64,000 nt of DNA from Chamaecyparis obtusa (lineage: Eukaryota; Streptophyta; Pinopsida; Cupressales; Cupressaceae), in NCBI GenBank assembly GCA_027943335.1, contig BSBK01000881.1, forward strand, positions 682,001 to 746,000, given 5' to 3'. Under the pieces are notes generated by a model. The model saw only the letters and a program-made list of their open reading frames with translations, searched no databases and was not told the origin of the DNA. Below are positions 1-12,388 of the stretch, in pieces; position 1 is the stretch's first letter; each line of letters opens with the position of its first letter. A program made the translations under genes and the position numbers.

Positions 1-313
1 ACTAGATTTATTCACTTTTTCTCGGTTAAGCCTATGATTCTAGTCTTTCTTCTTACTTAGATAAACAACACCTTACCTTGTCAATTTTCCAACTAATCAA
101 GTACCCATTGAAGTATCACATAACTCAAACTTTCCTTAGGTCCTCTTATTATCTCCTCTTTTCAAATCCTCTTCATCAATCAAAATATATGGTATTATCC
201 TAGATAGCAATTGTCTTACCAGTTAAGGTTTGACATCAATGAGAATATAATAATTGTTTCAATTGTAGTTTCCAATAGGTTATTGTTTGATGTTCTTAAA
301 GAACAGTGCAGAG
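1..313. other. left flank, probable decayed retrotransposon
   Basis: No gene is visible. The phrase 'cctcttcatcaatcaaa' near 167-185 and a 'gacatcaatga' motif near 231 also occur in the 3' untranslated region and LTRs of the Copia elements here (near 3530 and 19450). This suggests an older minus-strand Copia relic into which E1 inserted. That is inference from short matches. Confidence 0.35.
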
Positions 314-1576
314 TGTTGGATTAGGTGTGGAAAGGTAAGTATTGAGAGGGGAGGGATGAATCAGTACTTAAATTTTTTTTAAAACTTATTTAAACTTTCT
401 TCTCAATCATTTATTGATTCCTTAACATTTGCATGCATCACATGAAATAAATAAAACATGTAATAATCAACACATAACACAAATATCTGGTATCGAAGAA
501 ATCCTTATTAGAGGATAAAAACTGCGGTGGGGATGATACCCACAAGACTTCACTATTGCATAATAAAGTTTTCTCAGTTAGAGCTACAATGCTTAGCTAT
601 TTCTAATAGCTTACCCTGTTAAGAGTATTAACTTGGTTAAGAGTCTAAAGACTGCTAAGTCTACTCTGTTAAGAGATTTCATAATTCTATTCTAAGAATT
701 ACACATGGTTAAAGGATTTACAATTAAGATCTGCTAGGATCTTCTCAGTTAAGAGACTTTACAAAATCTAATTACTCTTTAATCAGTAACAATAAAATGT
801 CTGTCAAACTTGCATCAAAAAATGCTATTTAGAATCTATGTGCTCAATGACTCTTAGCTCATACTATGTATCCTTCACACTATAAATTCAGTACTCTATA
901 GCTCTCAATCTTTGACTGTTCTTCAATACTCTATTACTCAGTGGCTTCACTGCTTATTACCTTCTGCTCTGATCCACTTCATACATGCAATCTCCAATTT
1001 CTCTTTGTATAATTCCTAACCACCAATATACACATACTGATCTTCATACTATGATCTTCTTATATACAAATTTTAAGGTGGTGCTAGAAGTTCTAGAATC
1101 TTCATTTCAAATGGTGCTAGCATTGGTTATCCTTCCAATGTATATTTCATCCTTAATTCTCATTGGATAATCTCACCTTGCAATCATGTGTAATCATTAT
1201 ATTTAAATCTCCAATGTTCTATTATACGATCTCCTTGAGATTGGTAAATCATTTTCTGAGCGGTGTCCATATTCAATGTACTTAGAATTCTTCTGGTGTC
1301 AGCCTGTTATGCTCAGTAACACATTTTCCTTAACTCGATAACTATCTTATCTTATCAGTTTGGTGCTTGGTATAACCTGATTCTCGATGCTCAATTTTTC
1401 CTTACTCAGTGCCTGTGCTTGCTTCTTCTTTATCAAAATTCCCTATCTACTTATTCCTTTATCGATTGACTTTCTCTACCTTATCGACTTATCTTTTCTC
1501 CATTATCGAATGACTTTGACATACATTATGACTTCCTCATAACTAATGACAACAAAATTAACTCTTATGAGTACCA
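314..1576 (-). repeat. 3' LTR of E1
   Basis: This 1263-bp direct repeat matches 14104-15365 along its whole length with scattered substitutions. It starts TGTTGGATTAGG and ends GTACCA next to the polypurine tract. Near its left edge is a stem-loop with arms at 337-345 and 361-369 (one wobble pair). The small ORF at 985-1170 recurs in the other LTR and is not a gene. Confidence 0.88.
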
Positions 1577-1578
1577 AT

Positions 1579-1590
1579 CTCCCCCTTTGG
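1579..1590 (-). other. E1 polypurine tract
   Basis: On the minus strand this reads as a purine run (CCAAAGGGGGAGA) ending two bases from the LTR. That is the expected site for plus-strand DNA priming and it fixes the element's orientation. Confidence 0.7.
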
Positions 1591-1969
1591 CATTAGTTTG
1601 GTATGTTTGTTAAAAATCTTCAAAAACTTCAAAGTCATTAAAAATATATCTTCAAAATTTGTCCTTGTCCATTCTTCTTCCTCGGTAAAACTTATTACTC
1701 CCCCTAAAGTAATAACTCTAGTACATCTCCATGCTATATACATAATCTTCTGCATACTTATTATTTTCTATATATTCCCTTATATCTCTATTCCCCCTTT
1801 TCACTTAGCAAAACAAAATCTTATATGTATTCCCCCTTTTTAAACAAAAATGCCAAAATACTTACTACTTATCCAGTTTGGGGATCTTATAAATTTTTTT
1901 TTTGTACTTCTCATGTGCATCCTTGAATGATGCCTTCCAGGTGTCCTTCAGTGTCTATAACACTATTAT

Positions 1970-2254
1970 CTACTCGCTTATATCTATTGTAAGACTGGCC
2001 ATATTGTCCATAACACTCACATCTGGTGTGCTAACTAAGTCTTTAGCCTTTTGAATTTGTTTATTTAGTGATTCAATGTTCGATAGAAAAATTGTTTGGA
2101 GTTCTAATAGATCCATCTTGATCATATTATCCTCCTTTCTCAATTCAAATTGCACTCCCATCAAGTGCTTTAGGTTCTCATAATATTTTTTTATTGTCTT
2201 AGGCTCAGTGGAAATCTTAGATAATAGCTCGGTGAGATCTTTTTCTACATTACT
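1970..2254 (-). pseudogene. E1 second ORF, C-terminal end (split by E2)
   Basis: This is the tail of the long E1 ORF, cut from the rest by E2. The reading frame runs from 9153 directly into 2254 once E2 and one copy of the ttact duplication are removed. It encodes a charged, helix-rich segment with heptad-like leucine and isoleucine spacing (for example TELLSKIST and LELQTIFLSNIESLNKQIQ), then a TAG stop at 1970-1972. It is probably a coiled coil. No function is recognised. Confidence 0.7.
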
Positions 2255-3438
2255 TGTTAGAAAGTAAAGTCCACCAAGATAACTGAGAGGGGGGGGGCGG
2301 GGGGGTGAATTAGTTATCAGATAAATACAACTTTTATCAACCTTAATAGATTTTAACCATGTAAGCAATGTAATCAACAACCATAGAAAGATATACATGC
2401 ACAATAACACAATGACACAAGATATGTTGACTAGGGAACCTCTTGATCAAAGAGTAAACCCTGACGGGAATGATGCCCACAAAAGATGCACTAATATGAA
2501 AGCTCCTTGTGAGAAGATGGAATTTTTTAGGAGTCTTATGAAATAAATTCAGTGCATATGAGTCCTTGTTAGGAGACTTTGAATCCCTGTTAAAAGATTC
2601 TAACTCTGTTAGGAGTTATGGAAGACAGAAGGACCCACTGCCCAAATAGCTTCAGGGTAAGATCACTGAACTCACTGTCCAATTGATCTTATTATTACTC
2701 AATAGAATAATACCACAAGATTAATTATCTCAATAATTCAATACTCCTCTAAATGTGCCAAACCGCACCAACTACTTCTTTAGATCTCAATGTCAGATCT
2801 CTATACTTCACATATCCTCTTCCAAAAAATTCTCTTTCATGATTTCTTCATTCACTTACTTACATTACAACAAGTAAAACATTCCTTCCTTTATACCAGA
2901 CTCAAGTAATTACAAATGAGTCGGCATACAAATTACAAAATAAAAGTTTCCACATGTTACATCAAAATTACACAAAACTGTTAACTTCCAATTAAGATAA
3001 TTCTCCACTCGTGCAACCTCGAATCTTGCACTCACATCCATATCACTAACATCATGTCTTCAACTATCTCATAACTACACATAATTATATTTTGTCCTAA
3101 TTAGGAGATATCATCCGATTTCCACAAACTGCTACTCAGGAACACTACCTGAATACTGCTTCCATTGATTTCCTCAAAATTGTCATGAATAAATGAATTT
3201 CTATCTATGCTCTTCACCATGATCTCATAGAACATTATAGAGTAAGTCCTCAACTTTGCATAGCTTCATCTTCAATATCCCAAGTGCGCTAACTCAAACA
3301 TTCTTTGCTTCTCTGCTAATCTCCAGTAGATCACTGTGTTGACATCAATGACAATCACAGTCATGAATGCAACAACAACTGCTATAGAATAGATGTGAAT
3401 ACTCCCCCATAGGATATATTCAACATTCATTACTAACA
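2255..3438 (-). repeat. 3' LTR of E2
   Basis: The repeat pairs with 7970-9147. It begins TGTTAGAAAGTAAAG and ends TACTAACA next to the polypurine tract. A G-run stem-loop lies near 2279-2317 and a 'cctatggggga' box lies close to its minus-strand start. Confidence 0.92.
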
Positions 3439-3453
3439 ATCTCCCCCATTGGC
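3439..3453 (-). other. E2 polypurine tract
   Basis: The minus strand reads CCAATGGGGGAGAT, immediately beside the 3' LTR. Two similar 'tggggga(g)' boxes lie further into the 3' untranslated region, near 3603 and 3725. Confidence 0.7.
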
Positions 3454-3804
3454 ATTGATGGCAACACAGATGAAAAAACATCCAAGTTCCATGAATCCAA
3501 CATTGTTGCTCTGAAATAATTTCATATCCTCTTCATCAATCAAATATTACTTCATTTTCCTATTCACTTATCTCCAATAGATGTTTTTTCATGTATACTT
3601 CTCCCCCATTGACATCAATGACATATGTTTCATCATTATGTCAACAACAACTTCAATGTCAAAAGACACTGTTTAGAAAATACATTCACTAGAGTCCTCA
3701 TGACTTAGCTCAAATACACATACTCCCCCATAGAGGAAGTACCAACATCCATTCCAGAAGAAAGATAAGGCTCATATACCACTGGACGGATGCAACAATC
3801 TTCA

Positions 3805-4470
3805 TCACTTCTCAAAAGTAGGCTGGGGCATAACCCCAAGCATATCTCTTAGATACTCAAATGTATCCTTAGGCAAAGGTTTTGTAAATATATCTGCAAT
3901 CTGCTCCTTTGTGTTTATGTACTCAAGTCTAACTTCTTTCTCTACCACTTTCTCTCTCACTACATGATACTTTATCTCTATATGCTTTTTTTTAGAATGT
4001 AACACATGATTCTTAGATATACTAACTGTGCTGGTGTTATCACAATGTATAACAATAGGCTCAACAAATTTTATTCCAATATCCTTTAACATTTGCTTCA
4101 TCCAAATTATATAATTACAATTGTTTGCTGCTACCACATACTCTGCTTCTATTGTGCTCTGTGAAATACAATTCTACTTCTTGCTTAGCCAAGAAATTAA
4201 TCTTCCTCCAAGGAAAAATGCTCCACCACTGGTGCTCTTTTTGTCATCAACACTACCTCCCCAATCAACATCTGTATATGCACATAGGGTAAAATCATCA
4301 TATTTTTCATACCACAATCCATACTCAATTGTGCCTCTTAAGTATCTCAGTATCCTCTTTACTACTACATAATGTGATTCTCTGGGTTCAACTTGAAATC
4401 TTGCGGCAATTCCAATTGAATGTGATATATCATGTCTTGTATGAGTCAAATATTGCAAGCCTCCAATCAT
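3805..4470 (-). pseudogene. E2 Copia RNase H domain (broken)
   Basis: The end of the Copia polyprotein: the RNase H that removes the RNA strand during cDNA synthesis. Visible pieces are IGGLQYLTHTRHDISHSIGI, the catalytic stretch YTDVDWGGS followed by the Copia signature DDKKSTSGGAFFLGG, then IHCDNTSTVSISKN and the terminal ADIFTKPLPKDTFEYLR. A frameshift near 4140-4174 separates the two halves, just before the expected AEY glutamate. The stop is at 3805. Confidence 0.85.
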
Positions 4471-4485
4471 AGATCTATACTTCTT

Positions 4486-5187
4486 CTATTCCACTGTAGG
4501 AGTCTCATCTATGCTAGATAACTTGTGTCCAGTTACCATAGGTGTTCCAACTAGTTTATAGTTCTCCATTCCAAATCTCTTCAATAAGTCATTCAAGTAC
4601 TTTGTCTGACTTACAAAGATACCATCACTATTCTGTGTTATCTGCAATCCTAAAAAGTATTTCATTTCACCAATCATACTCATTTCAAATTCAGTCTTCA
4701 TTTCATTTGCAAATTTATCATTGGCTTCATCTTCTCCTCCAAAGATAATATCATCAACAAAAATAACAACAACCAACAAACCATTTTCAATTTCCTTTGT
4801 CTATAAGTTTCTATCAGATGTGCCTTTTGTAAATCCTAATTTTAACAAATGCTTATCCAATCTCACATACCAAGTTCTAGGTGCTTGCTTCAATCCATAT
4901 AAAGCTTTGTTCAGTTTACCTACCATATCTCCGTCTTGAGTTAAAGGAAAACCTTCAGGATGCTCAATGTAGACTTCTTCTTCCAATTCTCCATTCAAAA
5001 ATGATGACTTCACATCCATCTGATACTCTTTGAATTTCTTGTAAGCTACATAGGCCAAAAACATTCTTACTGCTTCAATTCTTGCTACTAGTGCAAAAGT
5101 TTCTTCATAGTCAATTCCTTCTTGTTGTGAGTATCCTTTACATACAAATCTTGCTTTGTTCCTTACAACTTCTCCTTGTTCATTCAT
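4486..5187 (-). pseudogene. E2 Copia reverse transcriptase (broken)
   Basis: This is an RVT_2-type reverse transcriptase. [19 protein letters not shown] carries the first catalytic aspartate, [13 protein letters not shown] follows, and [11 protein letters not shown] is the Copia version of the YxDD active site. A stop near 4801 splits the domain at NL(Y), and sequence identity to E4 and E7 is obvious. The product would copy element RNA in virus-like particles, but the stops prevent that. Confidence 0.88.
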
Positions 5188-5418
5188 CTTGTTTCTGAAT
5201 ACTCATTTTGTTCCTATAACATTCTTATCTTTAGGTCTAGGGACCAATTCCCATGTCTTGTTCTTTTCAATCTGATCCAATTCTTCTTTCATGGCTTTAA
5301 TCCAATGTTCATCTTCACAAGCTTCACTAGTAGATTTAGGTTCAATTTGAGAAATCAAACACAACTGTTCTTGTACCTTATTTCATGTCAGAACTCCTCT
5401 ATCTATGCTTCCAATAAT

Positions 5419-6276
5419 CTACTCAACAAGATGATTCCTTGATAGATTCTTGTTAGGGATCACTGTCTCAGTACTTGTTTCTACTGTAGGTTCTTCAATG
5501 CTTTCTTCACTGTGGCTCTCATTCAATAAATCACTGTCAATTTCATAGAATAGTTCAATAGTCTCTAGATTAGGTCTAGGTTGAGTTCCTTCATCTGATT
5601 CATAATCAAGCATTATTTTTTGAATTTTGAACTTTTCATCAACTTTAACATTTGCGCTCTCAACAATAGTCTTAGTTCTCTTATTGTAACATCTACAAGC
5701 TTTGCTCTTCAATGAATATCCAAGAAATATACCTTCATCACTTCTAGGATCAAACTTTCCAATGTCATCATCTCTCTTAATATAACATTTGCTTCCAAAA
5801 ATTCTAAAATACTTAACTGATGGTGCATGTCCAAACCATAGTTCATATGGTGTCTTATCTGTGTCTGCTCTGATTTGTACTCGGTTCATTATATTCATTG
5901 CTTCTCTCTAGTATATCTTTGCCAAGTCATTCTCAAATAACATAGCTCTTACTACTTCAGTTACTGACTTGTTTCTTCTTTCTGCAATACCATTTTGTTG
6001 AAGTGTCCTAGGGGCTGAAAACTGTCTCTTAATACTATTCACTTCACAAAAATTGTTAAATTCTTTTGAAGTAAATTCTCCACCTCTATCTGATCTCAAA
6101 CATTTAATCTTCATTCCAGATTCATTCTCAACTTTATTCTTAATGATCTTAAACTTATCAAATTCTTTAGATTTTTCTTTAAGAAATGCAATCCACATCA
6201 TTCTTGTAAAATCATCAACAAGAATCATAAAATACCTTTCTCCATAGAATCCTCTAGTCCTTGTAGGACCACTCAA
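5419..6276 (-). pseudogene. E2 Copia integrase core (broken)
   Basis: The rve-type integrase core shows the catalytic triad: ILVDDFTRMMW (Asp), LRSDRGGEF (Asp) and QQNGIAERRNKS (Glu). Copia-typical TPYELWFGHAPSVKYFRIFG and GKFDPRSDEGIFLGYS follow. Stops at about 5899-5908 split the ORF. It would insert the cDNA, leaving 5-bp duplications like the one around this element. Confidence 0.88.
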
Positions 6277-6300
6277 ATCTGTATGAACAATCTACAACTT

Positions 6301-6554
6301 CTATGCTATTGTAAACTTCTTGCTGGGAAATGAGCTTCTCTTCTGTTTAGCCATCACACATTCCTTGCAAATCATGTTAGTAGGCTTCATAATTTTAGGC
6401 AAATCTCTTACTACAAGTGTAGTACTCACTTTCACAATGTTATCAAAGTTTATATAACAAAATCTTCTGTGCCATAACCAACTGTCATCAATCTTAGTAA
6501 TCAAACATGTCATCTTAGTAGGATTCAATTAAAATACATTACCTCTGGTTCTAG
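6301..6554 (-). pseudogene. E2 GAG-pre-integrase zinc-binding segment
   Basis: The segment WLWHRRFCYINFDNI followed by MICKECVMAKQ gives the His and paired Cys ligands of the integrase N-terminal zinc domain. It is in a different frame from the upstream protease ORF. The frameshift lies near 6550. Confidence 0.8.
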
Positions 6555-7286
6555 ATCAGTACCAATTAAATTACCATCCTTGTCTTTTATCACACAAGTT
6601 TTCTTAGTAAACCAAACTTGATATCCCTTATCAACTAGTTGTCCAACACTCAAAAGATTATGTTTCAAACCATCCACAAAATAAACATCATCAGTATTAG
6701 TCTTTCCATCAAGAGTAATAGATCCTATACCTTTAATCAAACAAGGTGCATTGTTTCCAATTCTAACAACTCCTCCATCATAGTTTTTAAACGTTATGAA
6801 CTTTTTCATGTCTCCAGTCATATGATGTGAACAACCACTATCTATAATCCAATCAAATTTCTTTTCTACTTGAGAAACTAAAGCTTTCTCTTCCTTAATT
6901 TCTATTTCAGGATTTTCTTCTTTAATTTCTACAAATCCTATATCATCATGCTTAGTATCACTTTCACTTAAATTTTTCTCCGAACTAGTTTCAAGTTCTT
7001 CATCATTTGCACAATAGCATTCTTTAGATCTTCTAGGATTAAAGTTCTTCCTATACTTCTTAACTCTCTTAGGACATTTAGATGCAAAATGACCATATTT
7101 TTGACAAGTCCAACATTTAAAAATTTTCTTACCATCTGGTTCTCTTTTCACAAGCAAGGCAATACCTTCTTCAATCTTCCTGTTTTCTTCATTTCTAGAT
7201 TTGTTGCTGCTAGTATAATCTCCGCTCACACTAATGCTTCTTGACAAAGTAGGGTGAACACTAAGAGCACCGAATGCTATCTCCAT
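6525..7286 (-). pseudogene. E2 gag zinc knuckle and aspartic protease
   Basis: The ORF carries an intact CX2CX4HX4C knuckle (CWTCQKYGHFASKC) that binds element RNA, an acidic linker, and an aspartic protease with the active-site motif WIIDSGCSHHM. It continues to the conserved GLKHNLLSVGQL. It is in frame with the upstream gag segment, separated by one TGA at 7299. It ends at a TAA just after a frameshift. Confidence 0.9.
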
Positions 7287-7298
7287 TCTAGGTAAGTC

Positions 7299-7913
7299 TC
7301 ATGATAGCCTCACGTTCATCTCTTCTACTTCCAATCTTCCAAGAAGAGTCTCTCTAGTAAAGTTCATTGTACAAGGTATAACTTGTTCAATCATCCATGT
7401 TGTCTTCTTAAATGCAGGAGTCAATGTCCTCAGAATTTTCCATATCACTTCATTCTCTATCTTGGTTCCTCCACAAGATTTTATACCTACAACAATCTCT
7501 AACATTCTACCAATATAGCTTCTAACATATTCATCTTCCATCATTCTTATATCTTCAAATGCACATATCCAATTATGTAATCTGACTTTCTTTGCATGTT
7601 CATCACCTTCAAAAGTAGACTGTAAAGCTAACCAAATTTCATGAGATGTCTTTAGATATTTTACCTGACTGTACTCATTTTCTAGAAGGGCTGACAAGAG
7701 TGCTTCTCTAGCAAGTATGTTACACATGAATAGCTCTCTCTCTTCATTTGTACAATCTTCAATCTTATCCTCATCAATGATAGTCTTCTGATTCTTTGTA
7801 GTTAACCAATAACCTGGTCCTAAACAAAGTAGGTGTGTCTTCATCTTTTCTTTCTAGCTATCAAAAATTACTTCATCAAACTTAGGGCTTTCTTTCCTGA
7901 AATGATTCGCCAT
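7299..7913 (-). pseudogene. E2 gag, N-terminal UBN2-type region
   Basis: The likely start is the ATG at 7913 (MANHFRKESPKF), which aligns with E4. One TAG near 7856 interrupts the beginning. EIWLALQSTFEGD and KVRLHNWICAFEDIRM are typical of UBN2 capsid regions of plant Copia elements. The gag would form the virus-like particle. Confidence 0.85.
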
Positions 7914-7955
7914 GGATCTCCTCAAGCTGTTAAACTTTTCTTTCAAGGACCCGCC

Positions 7956-7967
7956 GCTCTGATACCA
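7956..7967 (-). other. E2 primer binding site (iMet tRNA)
   Basis: The minus strand reads TGGTATCAGAGC, complementary to the 3' end of plant initiator methionine tRNA. It lies two bases inside the 5' LTR and marks the start of minus-strand cDNA. Confidence 0.95.
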
Positions 7968-7969
7968 AT

Positions 7970-9147
7970 TGTTAGAAAGTAAAGTCCACCAAAATAACTT
8001 AGAGGGGGGCGGGGTGAATTAGTTATTAGATAAATATAAACTTTATCAACCTTAATAGATTTTAACCATGTAAGCAATGTAATCAACAACCATAGAAAGA
8101 TATACATGCACAATAACACAATGACACAAGATATGTTGACTAGGGAACCTCTTGATCAAAGAGTAAACCTCAATGGGAATGATGCCCATAAAAGATTCAC
8201 TAATATGAAAGTTCCTTGTGAGAGGATGGACTTTGTTACAAGTCTTATGAAATACATTCAGTACATATGAGTCCCTGTTAGGAGACTTTGAATCCCTGTT
8301 AAAAGATTCTAACTCTGTCAGGAGTTATGGAAGATAGAAGGACCCACTACCCAAATAGATTCAGGGTAAGATCATTGAACTCATTGTCCAACTGATCTTA
8401 TTATTACTCAATAGAATAATACCAAAATATTACTGATCTCAACAATTCAATACTCCTCTAATTGTGCCAAACCACACTAACTACTTCTTCAGATCTCAAT
8501 GTCAGATCTCTATACTTGGCATATCCTCTTCCAACAAATTCACTTTCACAATTTCTTCATTCACTTACTTACATTAAAACAAGGAAAACATTCCTTCCTT
8601 TATACCACACTCAAGTAATTAAAAATGAGTTGGCATACAAATTACAAAATAAAAGTTTCAACACGTTACATAAAAATTACACAAAACTGCCAGCTTCCAA
8701 TTAAGATAATTCTTCACTCATGTGACCTCAGATCTTGTGCTCACATCCATGTCACTAACATCATGTCTTCAACTGCCTCATAACTACACATAATCAGATT
8801 CCATCTTGATTAGGAGATATCATCCGATTTCCACAAATCGCTACTCAGGAACACTGCTTGAATACTGCTTCCACTGATTTCCTCAAAACTGTCATGAATA
8901 AATGAATTTCCATTTGCACTCTTAACCATGATATCATAGAACATCATAGAGTAAGTCCTCAACTTCTCATTGATTTATCTTCAATATCCCAAGTGCGCTA
9001 ACTCAAACACTGTCTACTTCTTTGCTAATCTCCAGTAGATCACTGGGTTGACATTAATGACAATCACAGTCATGAATGCAACAACAACTACTATAGAATG
9101 GCTCTAAATACTCCCCCATAGGATATATTCAGCATTCATTCCTAACA
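7970..9147 (-). repeat. 5' LTR of E2
   Basis: 1178 bp, partner of 2255-3438. It contains a TATA-like box on the minus strand at 8598-8604 (TATAAAG, followed by GAAGGAATG) and the G-run stem-loop near 7985-8027 beside the primer site. Confidence 0.92.
8598..8604 (-). promoter_or_regulatory. TATA box of E2 5' LTR
   Basis: The minus strand reads GGTATAAAGGAAGGAATG. The same sequence, TATAAAGGAATGATTG, occurs at the matching place in the E4 LTR (33082), supporting it as the family's promoter. Confidence 0.55.
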
Positions 9148-9152
9148 TTACT

Positions 9153-10114
9153 ATCTTTTTCTTTAATCTCCTTTGTAAAATTAGACATCAAACAAATCTT
9201 TTTAAATAAGGAAAGAATGGATTGCAGTTCTTGTTCCAATGCATTGATTAACTTCGAAAGAGTTACCTTGTCTAATGCAACTAATTGAATAAATTCTTCA
9301 ATCACCTTGGTCTCCATATCCTTCTTGTGAACTTTCAACATTTATTCAGTTGTGTTAGTTCATGGTTGATTGATCTGACTGACAAGTTCTCTCAATTGAC
9401 TATATATATCTTCTTTCTCATTGATTGTAGCCTCAAGGAAAATCTCATTCAAAATACTATTTATCTGCTCCAACACATCTTTTTTTTCTTCTTGGCTAGG
9501 AGCTTATCTTGTGCAGCTTTCCTCTTCAATAAATCACTAAAATCAGAGAGTTCCTTAGGGCTAATGGTTGTGTAATCAACCTTCGATATAAAAATGACTT
9601 CATTGATATCAACCTCTTTTTTTGATTTCCTCTTCTTAGATTTTCCCTTTGAACTTGATGCCCTCTTTGCATTTGATTGATTTGATGTCTCTTCGGTTTT
9701 ATCTTCCTTCTCCTTCTTCTTCTCTTCTAGTTTCTTCTCTTCCTTCTTCTCTTGTGTTTCTTCTTTCTTTTCTTGTGTTTCCTCTTTCTTCTCTTCTACA
9801 TTTTCTTTCTCTTTCTTTGGTTCTTGTTGTAGTCTAGTAGTCTTGGTGGGGGTCACCGACTCTTCATTATGACCTTGAGTGGATTTGGTCTTTGTAGTTT
9901 TCTCCTCGGTCTCTTTAGTATTAGTATCTTTTGTTGGCTCAGTAGGAGTATCAAATTCAGTAGGTGCCTCACCAGTTACCTCTATCTCCAAAAAATTCAA
10001 TATTTGAACAATTACAAGCTCTTTTGTCAATAATATTGTTGTAGAAGAATCATCTATATCCATAACTTCTATCTCTATGGCCTCGGCTTCCATAATATTT
10101 TCATCATCTTTCAC
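9153..10114 (-). pseudogene. E1 second ORF, Lys/Glu-rich region
   Basis: This is the middle-to-late part of the long E1 ORF. It has an acidic start (MKDDENIMEAEAIEIEVMDID), then a Thr-rich stretch and a strongly charged block with the repeated phrase EEKKEETQEKKEET. A basic cluster (KGKSKKRKSKKEVD) looks like a nuclear localisation signal, and coiled-coil-like helices (LINALEQELQSIL) follow. It is cut at 9147 by E2 and resumes at 2254. The composition resembles scaffold or nucleic-acid-binding tails, but no family is recognised. Confidence 0.65.
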
Positions 10115-10162
10115 TATCTCATCTAGATTTTGTTTAGTGATATCTTCTATTATGACTTCTTC

Positions 10163-10402
10163 CTATTTTTTTATCAATCCAACCGATTTGGATTTATCTT
10201 CTTGAATTTTAATTCCTTCAATTATCGGTTGATCTATGGAAAATATCATTCTCCAAAGATCATTAGTGTCTTTTTGTACTTCTTCTAGTTGACTGACCAT
10301 AATGTTTAAAGCTCTTCCCTTTACTAGAAATCTTTTCAAATATTCTATTAGTGTGTCTTGTATTCCTCTCTTTGTTAAGTTAGGTACAATGATTGCAAGT
10401 GA

Positions 10403-10433
<31 letters not shown>

Positions 10434-11239
10434 TCTTTCTCAGCTACAAGTGCATATTGCCATCTAGCATCTATTTTATGATATAACTCTCCTTCCAAAT
10501 ATTGTGCCACTTCAACTGGTATCATCCTAAACTTATGTAGTGTGGTAATGATTGTCTCTTCAATCTTATCCTTTTCCTCATCAGTCCTTGTGTCATACTT
10601 TAACTGATACACGACTTTAATTCCACCATACTTTTCAAGTGTCTTGAGCAAATTTTCAAGACTTTTCATCTTCTTACTTGGTGCAACCTTAAATTGTGAT
10701 AAGTCATCTAACTTAGTATCACTCTCTATTAGTAACTTAAATTTTCCTCTTCACCTTATAGTGGCCTTATTTTCTCTAACATATGTTTTTGGTTTTATTG
10801 GTTCAACTTCTACTTTCTTCTTCCCTCTTGGTGTAGAGGTAGACCTTGTAGATGGTCTTACACTAACTGGGCTAGGGGTTTCCTTCTTAACTTTTATTTT
10901 CTTTCCCTTTATTTCTAAAGGCTCAACAACTTCTTCATCTTCAACATCAATAATACCTAAACTCTTAGATAATGCAATTATCATTTTACTTGTTTTCTTG
11001 ATTGCTTTCAGTATCAATATACCTACTCTTATTTTCTCCTTAACCTCTTCATAGGTTCCATACCGAGTTGAACTTCTATTAACCAGTTTATCCAATAATC
11101 CTTTAACTTGAACAATGGTAGCATCTATATTCATTTCATAGCCCATTGGTGGTAACCACTCAGTTCTAGGTTCCACAACCCTTATCATACAAACATCGGT
11201 ATCAACTTCAAAACAAAGTTCATCCTTATACTCTTCCAC
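10163..11239 (-). pseudogene. E1 second ORF, central part
   Basis: Two segments joined by a frameshift or stop near 10670-10750. The first has EPRTEWLPPMGYEMNID, then helices (GLLDKLVNRS, YGTYEEVKEKIRVGIL) and a Ser/Pro/Arg linker (SVRPSTRSTSTPRGKKK). The second is helical, and a (TC)14 microsatellite at 10403-10430 encodes an Arg-Glu run. It belongs with the flanking segments in one long ORF. Confidence 0.6.
10403..10430. repeat. (TC)n microsatellite inside E1 ORF
   Basis: Fourteen TC units. In the ORF frame they encode alternating Arg and Glu, so length changes alter an Arg-Glu helix or shift the frame. Confidence 0.9.
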
Positions 11240-11242
11240 TAA

Positions 11243-12194
11243 CTAAGATGGAATTATATATCTCTTATGCATTCTAGATTGAAACTTAATGAAGTAATCA
11301 TCCATTATAACATTAAAATTGTCACCCATGCCTTGAATAAATTTATTTATCTGATAAACTATGGGTTTATTTGTTTTCCATGTAACTTCACAGACTGTAG
11401 GAAATGCATTTAGAAGTAAAATCATATACATACCAATAGTGGCCCAAAATTTAATGTATTTGTCTTTGCTTTCTGAATGGTATTCATGTTGTCATCCAAC
11501 TGTTTCAATAGAATCTCACACAAGTCAATCTTCATATCCTTCTTGACAATTTTATAGGCAATGTCTACAGCTCCACAAGGTACATTGTCTACCTAAGATG
11601 ATTGGAATTTCTTTTATGATATGATATTTAATTAATATGAAATTTAATTTGGGGTCATCAACTATAGATAACTTTAGGCCTCTTCCATCCCACTTAGCTT
11701 TAGTAAGCTCACATAGTTTTTTCTTATCTATCTGCTTATAAGCCCTCAGTTTATCACTGACCAAAAATCCTGTAACAATGTGTAAAACATCCTTTGTTAT
11801 TTTCACTGGCCCATCAAGCCACATAAAAATATTGTGTACTCTTCTTAATACAATTCTCATCCACTCACGCTTAAAGACTCTCAATACATGCATTGCATTG
11901 ACCAAACCCTTGGTTTGCAAGTGTGTGTGATCACTCTTCAAATTTCCATTAACACATAAGTTCTTGTATGATGTATCAATTTTTCCTTGACAAATATCTT
12001 TGATCTTACAGTATAAAGGTGAGAACTTCATCAATCAAAATGACTCTTGGAAGGATCGATGATAGGGCTCTAGTTTTTTCTACTTCTATAGTAATGGTGG
12101 GAGGAAGCTTATACCTCAGATTTACTATTTCAATATTTTCAACTACGACTGGTTTATGCAACTTAGGTGCCATCTTGATCTCAAAATGCTTCAA
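11243..12194 (-). pseudogene. E1 second ORF, N-terminal globular domain (unknown family)
   Basis: The likely start is the ATG at 12173 (MAPKLHKPVVVENIEI). An in-frame ATG at 12194 is also possible. A frameshift near 12020 leads into a compact domain with WMRIVLRRVHNIFMWLDGPV, KITKDVLHIVTGF and, after another shift near 11585, NVPCGAVDIAYKIVKKD and NKPIVYQINKFIQGMGDNF. The mix of hydrophobic and charged residues looks like a folded domain and not like gag. It could be a plant 'putative transposon protein' family, but I cannot name it. A TATA box lies 216 bp upstream of 12173. Confidence 0.6.
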
Positions 12195-12388
12195 TAGATA
12201 CTAGGGTTCAAATAGAATAGTAACTAGAATCTATTAATTCAGCTTGGTGAATACTAGAAATACCTCAAATAATCTTGTAGATGTTTGGAATGCTCAACTA
12301 AATGCTCATAATTTCTCTTTGATCTTGTCTTTGTCAATGCTCAAAGGTGCTCGCAAAAGTGTAAAGTAAAAATGAAGTATCAAACCCT

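Larger units (their letters stand above)
2255..9147 (-). mobile_element. E2: Copia LTR retrotransposon nested in E1
   Basis: A complete minus-strand Copia with LTRs at 2255-3438 (1184 bp) and 7970-9147 (1178 bp), TG...CA ends and a perfect 5-bp target duplication ttact (2250-2254, 9148-9152). Domain order on the minus strand is gag, zinc knuckle, protease, integrase, reverse transcriptase and RNase H, the Copia order. Several stops and frameshifts make it inactive. Its LTRs are of the same family as those of E4, E7 and the LTR at 41458. The duplication shows it landed inside the E1 second ORF. Confidence 0.95.

Noticed and set aside
985..1170. 61-codon ORF repeated at 14776-14961
   Set aside because: Both lie in the E1 LTRs at the same position. 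Similarity follows from LTR identity, and no domain is seen.
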